Assembly (NCBI GenBank): GCA_033064195.1
Contig: JARBJD010000220.1
Span: forward strand, 62,001-126,000
Length of the DNA stretch: 64,000 bases
Origin: Blattamonas nauphoetae
Taxonomy: Eukaryota; Preaxostyla; Oxymonadida
Direction of reading: 5' to 3'
The translations under genes were made by a program, and so were the position numbers. Every line of letters begins with the position of its first letter. Position 1 is the first letter of the stretch. Positions 30,677-38,264 of the stretch are shown here, one piece after another. The notes under the pieces were generated by a model. It saw only the letters and a list, made by a program, of their open reading frames with translations, did not search any database and was not told the origin of the DNA.

Positions 30677-31246
30677 GTGAAGAATGATATCAACAACTTA
30701 TTCGCATCGAGGATATTGCTGTTTAGCGTGTTCCATGTTCTGCGAGATTATCTCTCTCTGGATCTGCATGCATGCAACAGTCACTTCCTAAAAGCAAGCT
30801 CGAACGCAGATGAATCCCGTCATTCCGAATTGCGGAAGAGGAAGAGCTCAGGCTCGGATGGCAGGAAGAAGAGAGACGATGATTCTCGTTCACAGGGAAG
30901 AGAGAAAAAAGACATTCATGTTCCGAAAAAAGACATATCGAAACAATTGAAGGGCGGGAGTGTTTCATTCAAGGGTGACGCCGCTCAGCTCAACGAGATA
31001 CGATTCGTGTTCAGAAATCTCAGAAATCGTGACCGAAGAGCACATCAAGTGCAGACCAATCCGATCGTGTTCCATCAAAGAACGGCTGAACATCAGAAAA
31101 TGACAATTTTGGAAGGACACACCCTTCTGATTCTGTTGGAATTGATGACCGAGGATTCGTCGTCAGGAACGATCCAGTTCGTACAACGAGAACATTCCCA
31201 CAAATCAGATCACGCCTCAGATAAATCGTGGATGGCTGCGGCATGA
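30677..31246 (+). CDS. Possible small protein of block B, opposite strand to the family genes
   Basis: An open frame of 189 residues, with blocks SSGSDGRKKRDDDSRSQ, GSVSFKGDAAQLNEIRFVF, QTNPIVFHQRTAEHQ and LEGHTLLILLELM also present at 16,924-17,504 on the other strand. It is basic and Ser-rich in the first half. The start codon is uncertain because the frame is open well to the left of the conserved part. No domain is recognised. It may be a real gene copied with the module or simply conserved intergenic DNA that happens to be open. Confidence 0.35.
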   Translation: MKNDINNLFASRILLFSVFHVLRDYLSLDLHACNSHFLKASSNADESRHSELRKRKSSGSDGRKKRDDDSRSQGREKKDIHVPKKDISKQLKGGSVSFKGDAAQLNEIRFVFRNLRNRDRRAHQVQTNPIVFHQRTAEHQKMTILEGHTLLILLELMTEDSSSGTIQFVQREHSHKSDHASDKSWMAAA

Positions 31247-31560
31247 CATGAATGTGTGGTGCACCCCAATGAGACGAGAAATGCTAGATTTGTTTCTGTG
31301 TTGGTCCAAAAGTCGAGATTGGGAAAGATAGTCTGGCCACCTTGCACCGTTTAGGAACGGGATGAATTGTCTGGAGATTGCTACGTCGACAGAACGACAG
31401 CAAAAGACTGTTGCCTTGAGAATGACGAACCCAAAAGAGCAAACCATTTCTGGACGGTTGGAGGCGGTCGCAGATGGTCTGTTCGTCTGCGAAAGCAATC
31501 AGAGCATTCCCAATATCGGAAGACAGTGCGTAGAATCATTGTCGAGTGATTTGAGAGAGT
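31220..31560 (-). repeat. Conserved 3' flank of the multigene family (copy 7)
   Basis: Inverted copy of the flank at 16,674-17,030, including GACGAACCCAAAAGAGCAAA and AAAGTCGAGATTGGG. It directly adjoins block B, giving the same order (gene, flank, block B) as 15,700-17,504. Confidence 0.75.
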
Positions 31561-31592
31561 TGGCTTCGATACGCCTTTTGGGATGTGACCAG

Positions 31593-32591
31593 TCACTGTT
31601 CGGTCACATTCGATCCCAGCAATTGTGAGACTAAGCGACAATAAAAAAGAATACTGACGCCAAGATTTCCGTTCTTGTCATGATTAATCGTCTGTTCGAG
31701 CGTGTCTTCGAAGCCTTCAGAAATCAGAACTTGGATCGTCCGTTTCCCAGATTGGGACACTTCCTGGCCTTCTTTCTTCCATTCTGTCAGCGAAAGTTGG
31801 ATGTTGTTCAGGTTCTTATACAGGCAAAATCCTTCCGCGTAAGTGAGGCAACTTGAGAATGTCGTCACAATTGGAGAAGCAAGAACTGCCTCCAATGTTG
31901 GGAGATGAAACGGACCAATGAGGATGAGTGTGCTCAAAAGATTCATGAACGACTTGAATAGGTCTCCATTGAGGACGTGCCGTTTTGAGATCAGAAACAT
32001 CATTAACTGAGACGATGGAGTCACAACCTTCTGAAAGATCATTTCACGATGGTTGTATTTGTCGACTGTAGTGTTAATGCAAAGTCTCCATACAGAAGAT
32101 TGAGATGTGAAGTTGAGACTATCAGTGATGATTCCGATGATTTTGCTGATTATCGTTTCATTTCCTGCGATTGGCAGTGTGTGAGGTTGAACAATTGTTA
32201 AGACATTGAGGACGAGATCTGATTTCACGAGAGGAAGTATCGTAGTTTGAGAGGAAAAGCTCATTGTGTGGAAGAGCAAGGATAGCGCTGCTGCAACAAT
32301 TGTCGAGTGGGGAGAAGACAATAGAGTGAGAATACTCTCAAGGAAGCCAGATGATGGTCCAGCTGGAGAGGGAACGAAGTTAATAATGAGTTGTTCTGTC
32401 AGGTCTAATTCAAACCATCCTGTATGAAGGTTGTTCAGCAAAGAAACAGCGTTGTCTTGGAGGGCATTGTCAAAAGAGTATTTTGATTTCACGAAGGCAA
32501 CAAGCGAACAGAAAACCTTTGATTTGTCCTCAAACGGCAATTCCGTCTTCGAATCGAAATTGAGGAATGGTTCACGTTCTGGGACGATCAT
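31593..32591 (-). CDS. HEAT/ARM-like multigene family protein, intact copy 7
   Basis: The reverse-strand ATG at 32,591 gives 332 residues ending at TGA. The start (MIVPEREPFLNFD) lacks the Ser-Pro leader of copy 5. Full family order: FCSLVAFVKSKYSFDNALQ, SGFLESILTLLSSPHS, VQPHTLPIAGNE, YNHREMIFQKVVTPSSQ, FKSFMNLLSTLILIGPFHL, ASPIVTTFSSCL, SGKRTIQVLISEGFED, LLGSNVTEQ. No frame damage. The C-terminal tail resembles copy 5, while its N-terminal half resembles copy 6 (FSSQTTILPLVKSDLV), so the copy looks mosaic. No signal peptide or membrane segment. Its function is unknown. Confidence 0.82.
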   Translation of the reverse strand: MIVPEREPFLNFDSKTELPFEDKSKVFCSLVAFVKSKYSFDNALQDNAVSLLNNLHTGWFELDLTEQLIINFVPSPAGPSSGFLESILTLLSSPHSTIVAAALSLLFHTMSFSSQTTILPLVKSDLVLNVLTIVQPHTLPIAGNETIISKIIGIITDSLNFTSQSSVWRLCINTTVDKYNHREMIFQKVVTPSSQLMMFLISKRHVLNGDLFKSFMNLLSTLILIGPFHLPTLEAVLASPIVTTFSSCLTYAEGFCLYKNLNNIQLSLTEWKKEGQEVSQSGKRTIQVLISEGFEDTLEQTINHDKNGNLGVSILFYCRLVSQLLGSNVTEQ

Positions 32592-32898
32592 TCGATCGGA
32601 ATCAGTAGAATGAGATCGAATAGTTCTGATATTTAGAGATTGAAAGAACCTATCGTGTTTTATAGACTCTGAAAGAAGATCATGCCCATGACTGTATTTT
32701 TTGATTGAGAGGAAGTTCTCTTCTCAATCTCTGACAACGGTGTGCGAGTTGAGACCTTTGGAAAAGATGGGAGGCTGAAATTCATCTTGAAAACTACTTC
32801 AAATATACAAACGATTCGATTATTCACAAAGTCTTTCAAACGCAAACTCAAAGGGTTGGATCAAACCGTCAAACTATCAATTTCCGATAACAGCTTGA

Positions 32899-35800
32899 AT
32901 GATGCACTTATTCTACCTTATATTTCAAGTACTGCTTTGTCAGAAGCAACCCTCGCCTTCATTGCGTGCCCTTCTTGACGCCCGAACCGCTGATGCAACA
33001 AACCCAGAAAGCACATTTGTCACCGAATTATGCATTCCGAGCGGTCAATTTCTCATCACAAGCTATTTAGTTGAATCAGACACACTGAATCTTCGAGGAA
33101 ATAAAACAACAATCATGCATATAGAAGAAAGAAGAGAACCGTCCAGACCGGAATTAACAATTGAAGCGAAGAATGGAATCGACGCTGAAACATCCACCAA
33201 CACGATGTTTCTCTTCTCAAATTCCACCATCTCGTTATGGGATCTCTCACTGGACAGTGGTGGGATGGGAACGACAGTCGCAAGATTGAGCGCGTCGTGT
33301 GTGTCGATTTGGAGAAGCCGGATCTTGTCGAACGCAGAACGGTCGCCGTATGTGATTGTTGGTGGTGGGAGTGGAGGATGGGGATCAGTGTCTCTGGTTG
33401 ATAGTGTTCACGAATCGTCCAGTCGCGCTATCCTTCTCCCGCTGGTGTGGGAGTCAGAACGGGAAAAGAGGGAAGAAATGAAGAGGGATGGATCGGGGGA
33501 GATGAAATCAATCTGGGTGTCGGCAAGTGGGCTGATAGTGCAGGATGTTCGCCTGATCGTTGGGAGCGGACCACTTTTTGGGAGATCGGAACAGAACCAG
33601 AGGGAGCCAGGAAAGGACGTCGAAAAGGTTGGGACGAGGCTGATTGGGAGCAGGATTTGGAACACAACGAGCGGAGTGGGAGAAAGGAGGGGATTGGGAG
33701 TTTGGGCAGGAGAGATCGAGGAAGGGATTATTGGAAGTGACGTTCGGGAGAGCACCAACCATCTGTGCGGAACAGCGATGCGAGAAATTGGGAGTGGAGG
33801 ATCACAGTTGTCCCACAACACGTCCTTCACCCGCTGCCACACCCCATCCACTCCCAACGACGACCCCAACACTGACACTGGCAACCCCCAACACTTCACA
33901 ACACAAACCATCCTCACCAACAAAACCGACACCTCCCACGTGTTCACGCTCTGCACGTTCAAAGAATGCGCGTCGGACGAGTTTGGAGGAGCCATCTTCA
34001 CATTCAACGACGGAATCAAACTCCAAATCGGGAAATGTTCGTTCGACTCGTGCTCAGCTTCGTCGGATGGGGGAGCGATTAATCTCAGTCCTCCCGAAAA
34101 CGCTCAATTCCACTTCCATCTCTCGTCATCCTCCTTCCTCAAATGTTCTGCCTCTTCCTGGGGAGGAAGCATCTCGCTGTATGGGATTTCTGATATCACC
34201 ATCGAAGATTGTGCTTTCCTCGATTCGTCCATCGGATCGTTTGGAGGTGCCATATATCTCCACAGTTGTCCATTCGGAGCATCACCTGGCTTCTCCAACA
34301 CTCTCTTTCAGAACTGCGAACAAAAGAACTCGGACAAGGGGGGTGGAGGAGCAGTTAGATTGTGGAATTGTACTTCATCGAAGTTCGCATCCATCCAATT
34401 CAGGTCATGCTCTGCTGCGAGAGGGTATGGACACGACCTTCTTTTCCGTGACTCGCCGTTCACGTCGAGCTCGTTCGCGGATTGTGATTCAACATCGTCG
34501 ACCCCTCATCGTGTTTCAGATGAGACGACAAACTCGGTTTTTGACAACAGCTCCTACCTCAAAACAACGCCTTACGAAGCATCAATCCAATCACTCACCT
34601 CGGAACTGACCGCCGCTGACGCTGTCACTCTCAAACTGACATTGAGCAAGAAAGTGACAGGGAAGGTGATTGTGGTTGTCGATAATTCAGACGCAACACG
34701 ACACGAACTTCCTGACACAGCGCCAAAGATTGTTCGAATGCTGATCTTCACGTTCTCATCGTCGACAGTAGGGACGTGTTCAGCCTCAGTCGGAGAGTCG
34801 GGCATCCTTCAACACCCTCTCTCCGACTACAAACTCCTCGCTGCCTCCTTCTCTGAAAACAAAGTCTCCATCCCATCCGGTCTGACCATCCCAGTGACAT
34901 CAATCATCCTTCTCACCAGATGTGTCCTCAGCGAGAGCAAAACAGAAGTGGACATCTCCTTCTCAGGATGGGACATTCCCGAAGGACACCGCAACTTCTT
35001 TCTGAACAGCGGCCCAGTTATTGAAGTCGCTTTCAACAATGATGAGTATGGAAGGAGTTTGGGAAGCGCCACAGCGGGCGTGAGCGGGAAGAACGGAGAA
35101 TTGACGGAGAAGACCGAATATACGATCACAAAAATCGAGCACATCGATTGTCTAGCAACTCAAATATTCACCATGGGATTGACGATCAACGTTCCAGAAG
35201 CAGCACGTCTTTCGATGGTTTCAGTGAGCAGATTTGTGGATGCGAGAAGAACAACGGTCAAGCTCTCATTCGAATCAATCATGCTTGAAGCGAACAAGAA
35301 ACACATTCTGGATATCGAACCAACTGATTATTCCGAAGGCACCATCACTCGCGAAGTTTGGACAGACACCAACGGGATTCTCTTCGACGTGACAGAGATT
35401 CTGTATCCGCTGAAGACAGATGACGAAGAGCGGGCACAACAGCTGAAGTTCGGTGGAACATATCGAGTGCTGTCTTTGAGGGCTTCAGATCGCACACGAT
35501 CTGTTATCATTTCTGACATCGAGTTCACAATCCCCAACGAGCCAGAACAACACCCGCTCGTCTGTTCATATTTCGGAAGCACTGACACTGAGAATTGTGG
35601 GCAATCGAGCAATCCGTGCTCGTCTCTTCTTGTTGGATGGAAGGCAGGACAGACTCAACAGGAGAGCCCGGAAGATCTCGTGGAGTTGGGGGTGGAAGGG
35701 GAGGTGGAGTTGGGAGGAGTGTTGTTTGTGGGAGAGCGGAAGCTCGCTGTGTGGGGAGGAGAAAGAGGACAAGTGTTGGTGGAATGGAGAGACAGCTGGA

Positions 35801-36756
35801 AATCACCAAATGCGATTGAAGTGAACGGAGGACAAATTTTGATCGTCGAAGTCACAATCCTTTTGGGCGAACCGAAAGAAGGCGGAGGTGAGAAAAAGGA
35901 GAGCTTCCTGATCCACGGAGGGGGAGAGGTGAGTCTGGAGAGCGTTGTGATTGGAGGGTTGAGAGGCGGTCGAGTGAGGATGGGGCTGGTTGGGCTGTCG
36001 TGGGGGTCAGCTGAGCTTGTGGAGATCAAAATGGATGGAATTGATTTTGGGGATGGTGTCCGTTTTGCGGATGTTCGGGGTGAGAAGAAAGTTGTGAGTC
36101 TTTCAGTGAAATCGTTGACAGCTCGAAGTGTCCGAACACTGAATGCGCCGCTGATCGAGTTTTTGGGTCGAAAAGAGGAGTCAGAGGTGAAGATGGAGAA
36201 GATCGTGCTGTTGGAGACGACACGAGAAGAGGATGGGGAAGGAGTGGGAACCGATGCTCCCAGAGTGATCTCACTGTCGACAATACAGCGAGAGACTCGA
36301 ATCGCAAATTGTGTGTTTGAAGAAAGCAAGACGAAGAGGTTATCGGATGGAGGAGATTTAGGAGGAGTGCTGTTTGTGGGAGTGGGTGGGGAAGGAGGAG
36401 GGAGCGTCCGTTTTGAAGACTGTCTGCTGATCGACACTGTTCCGAATGGGAAAGGCGGAGGCGGAGTTGCTGTGGTTGTCTCGTCAGGGACGTTCAGTGT
36501 GGTGTTTGAGAGATGTTGGATGGAGGAGACGAGCGTGACTGGGATGGCATTCGAACATTTGAATGGACTTCCGATTCGGGGAGAGAAGAGGAGGGTGGTG
36601 TCTGGAGGAAATGTGGGAGCGCTGATCATCGGAGAGAAGTCGCTTCCGATTGTTGTTCGTTCGTCGTCACGATTCTCAGGATGCTCGCTGAAGGTGGACA
36701 TCGAGACAAGCGCTTCCATATCTGGCCAGAAGAACGAAGAGAAGTTGGAACTGTAA
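32899..36756 (+). CDS. Large parallel beta-helix surface protein (Pmp-like repeats)
   Basis: Tandem ATGs at 32,899 open 1,285 residues, stop TAA at 36,754-36,756. The N-terminus MMHLFYLIFQVLLC is a plausible signal peptide. Residues about 340-540 carry beta-helix repeats: CTFKECASDEFGGAIFTF, CSFDSCSASSDGGAINL, FLKCSASSWGGSISLYG, CAFLDSSIGSFGGAIYLH and CEQKNSDKGGGGAVRLW. Residues about 560-880 look like beta-sandwich modules (LTLSKKVTGKVIVVVDNSD). A second Gly-rich beta-helix region fills the C-terminus (GDLGGVLFVGVGGEGGG). This architecture resembles bacterial Pmp/adhesin-type and protist surface proteins. No membrane anchor precedes the stop, but the same frame stays open after it through a 9-residue repeat and a hydrophobic stretch. 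Confidence 0.8.
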   Translation: MMHLFYLIFQVLLCQKQPSPSLRALLDARTADATNPESTFVTELCIPSGQFLITSYLVESDTLNLRGNKTTIMHIEERREPSRPELTIEAKNGIDAETSTNTMFLFSNSTISLWDLSLDSGGMGTTVARLSASCVSIWRSRILSNAERSPYVIVGGGSGGWGSVSLVDSVHESSSRAILLPLVWESEREKREEMKRDGSGEMKSIWVSASGLIVQDVRLIVGSGPLFGRSEQNQREPGKDVEKVGTRLIGSRIWNTTSGVGERRGLGVWAGEIEEGIIGSDVRESTNHLCGTAMREIGSGGSQLSHNTSFTRCHTPSTPNDDPNTDTGNPQHFTTQTILTNKTDTSHVFTLCTFKECASDEFGGAIFTFNDGIKLQIGKCSFDSCSASSDGGAINLSPPENAQFHFHLSSSSFLKCSASSWGGSISLYGISDITIEDCAFLDSSIGSFGGAIYLHSCPFGASPGFSNTLFQNCEQKNSDKGGGGAVRLWNCTSSKFASIQFRSCSAARGYGHDLLFRDSPFTSSSFADCDSTSSTPHRVSDETTNSVFDNSSYLKTTPYEASIQSLTSELTAADAVTLKLTLSKKVTGKVIVVVDNSDATRHELPDTAPKIVRMLIFTFSSSTVGTCSASVGESGILQHPLSDYKLLAASFSENKVSIPSGLTIPVTSIILLTRCVLSESKTEVDISFSGWDIPEGHRNFFLNSGPVIEVAFNNDEYGRSLGSATAGVSGKNGELTEKTEYTITKIEHIDCLATQIFTMGLTINVPEAARLSMVSVSRFVDARRTTVKLSFESIMLEANKKHILDIEPTDYSEGTITREVWTDTNGILFDVTEILYPLKTDDEERAQQLKFGGTYRVLSLRASDRTRSVIISDIEFTIPNEPEQHPLVCSYFGSTDTENCGQSSNPCSSLLVGWKAGQTQQESPEDLVELGVEGEVELGGVLFVGERKLAVWGGERGQVLVEWRDSWKSPNAIEVNGGQILIVEVTILLGEPKEGGGEKKESFLIHGGGEVSLESVVIGGLRGGRVRMGLVGLSWGSAELVEIKMDGIDFGDGVRFADVRGEKKVVSLSVKSLTARSVRTLNAPLIEFLGRKEESEVKMEKIVLLETTREEDGEGVGTDAPRVISLSTIQRETRIANCVFEESKTKRLSDGGDLGGVLFVGVGGEGGGSVRFEDCLLIDTVPNGKGGGGVAVVVSSGTFSVVFERCWMEETSVTGMAFEHLNGLPIRGEKRRVVSGGNVGALIIGEKSLPIVVRSSSRFSGCSLKVDIETSASISGQKNEEKLEL

Positions 36757-37266
36757 CATGCCATTCAACTTCCACACCGCTCACCCACAATGAAGCAATC
36801 CCACCACTCACCCACAATGAAGCAATCCCACCACTCACCCACAATGAAGCAATCCCACCGCTCACCCACAATGAAGCAATCCCACCACTCACCCACAATG
36901 AAGCAATCCCACCGCTCACCCACAATGAAGCAATCCCACCGCTCACCCACAATGAAGCAATCCCACCGCTCACCCACAATGAAGCAATCCCACCGCTCAC
37001 CCACAATGAAGCAATCCCACCGCTCACCCACAATGAAGCAATCCCACCGCTCACCCACAATGAAGCAATCCCACCGCTCACCCACAATGAAGCAATCCCA
37101 CCACTCACCCACAATGAAGCAATCTGTTGCTCCATTCGACAGACAGACCAACTTCTTCTTGTTTTATTTCGTTGTTCTTTTATTTTTTTTCTGTTTTGTT
37201 TACTTGTTCAGTATTCTTTTGATTGAAATCATTCTTCTTGGTGTCATTCCAAATCACCTTTCCTAG
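36757..37266 (+). other. Same-frame continuation after the surface-protein stop
   Basis: After TAA the frame runs HAIQLPHRSPT, then 13 units of about nine residues (SPTMKQSHR), then FFLFYFVVLLFFFCFVYLF before a stop near 37,266. If translated it would supply a stalk and a membrane anchor. The hydrophobic part comes from T-rich DNA, which always encodes Phe/Leu, so this may be an accident. Confidence 0.3.
36783..37122 (+). repeat. 27-bp minisatellite, about 13 copies
   Basis: The unit is CTCACCCACAATGAAGCAAT plus CCCACCG/A, nearly perfect except for a G/A switch at the end. Because 27 is a multiple of three, four of the six frames stay open across it (SPTMKQSHR, LTHNEAIPP and two reverse frames), producing false ORFs on both strands. 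Confidence 0.95.
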
Positions 37267-37269
37267 TTT

Positions 37270-37600
37270 ATTTCCTTCCTTCATTCGTTCATTCATCCAT
37301 TCAGGTCCCGAAGAATCTGTCTCAGAGACGTTCTATTCTCACAATCTCTGTGCCAGCTACTTTCCTTTCCTTTCTGTCATCTGTTTATCGTTTTCATGGA
37401 AGCGACATAACTTGTCGGTAACCGTGATGCCATCATCAGAGACCGACATTAGATTTTCTCTTTTGTTTTTCCTGTTGTATTCTTCTCTCACATCACTGGA
37501 CTTTTTTATGTGACAGAATCATTCAAAGTGCTGATATAAATCGGATTCACAACTGACTTCATCACTTTACGATGATCATGTTGATAACATTATGAAATGT
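37270..37600. other. Intergenic, no gene seen
   Basis: T-rich sequence between the minisatellite and a MITE; nothing recognised. Confidence 0.45.
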
Positions 37601-37601
37601 C

Positions 37602-38030
37602 ATATGTGAGAAAATTTTTGAAAACTTGGGACAGCAAGCCCCCGTACCACTTATCAAAAACTTTCGTCTGGTGGATAATTAGTTGTGAATGAGCATCATT
37701 CGGTGGTTGATGACTTGTTTTGGTGCCTCTAGAGGAAATACCACACTTTTTTTCTATTCTCATTTTCTCACTATCTAGTCGTTATATTGAGCGATCGGTG
37801 GATTTATTCTAAATAAAAAGGAACAATATGTTGAAAGTTTCTAATAGAAATCAGTTTTGTAACCTAGATCGATTTTTCACCCCTTTTTTTGACCTATGAT
37901 CTATCCGAAAAAAATTACAGATTTATGTAGTCAGAGTCCTCCTCATTCAGAAAGTTTAAAAAAAAACCGAGATACTTCGTTTTTACGAGCTGGGGTACGC
38001 TCCCAAGTTTTCAAAAATTTTCTCACATAT
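37602..38030. mobile_element. MITE with about 30-bp inverted ends
   Basis: Left end ATATGTGAGAAAATTTTTGA, continuing to ACTTGGGA, is repeated inverted at 38,001-38,030. The element is 429 bp and non-coding. A target duplication is not clear. It lies just upstream of the five-exon gene and could contribute to its promoter. Superfamily not assigned. Confidence 0.65.
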
Positions 38031-38264
38031 TGGGCGTCGTGGGTGAAGACGAATGAATCATTCCCCCCAGATGCCAGGATATGGGGACCACGATGTGGAA
38101 AGAAAGCTGGAAAACAAGGTGACGTTCAATCTTCAAAACTTCATCGAAGAAAGCAAGTTCTGAATCGGACGGAGGCCATGTCCCCAACATTTGTGTTTCG
38201 GATCCTTCTTCAAACTCGTCCTGAACAGATGAAAACAGGATCCTCTACCTCTCAGTCGTCTAGA

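Noticed and set aside
33408-34019. Long reverse-strand and other-phase frames inside the surface-protein gene
   Set aside because: They are shadows of a GC-rich coding region, with no motifs and improbable composition.
35655-36764. 369-residue reverse-strand frame
   Set aside because: Pro/Ser/Thr-rich shadow of the Gly/Glu/Val-rich sense protein; the sense frame is longer and carries recognisable repeats.
36783-37122. CRISPR array or long repetitive protein on either strand
   Set aside because: The units are contiguous without spacers, and the four open frames result from a 27-bp unit; this is a minisatellite.
32899-37266. Alternative genetic code (TAA/TAG read as Gln, as in some oxymonads) explaining the stop at 36,754
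   Set aside because: Many long genes here contain no internal TAA or TAG and end at TAA or TAG; one ends in three consecutive TAA. The standard code fits.
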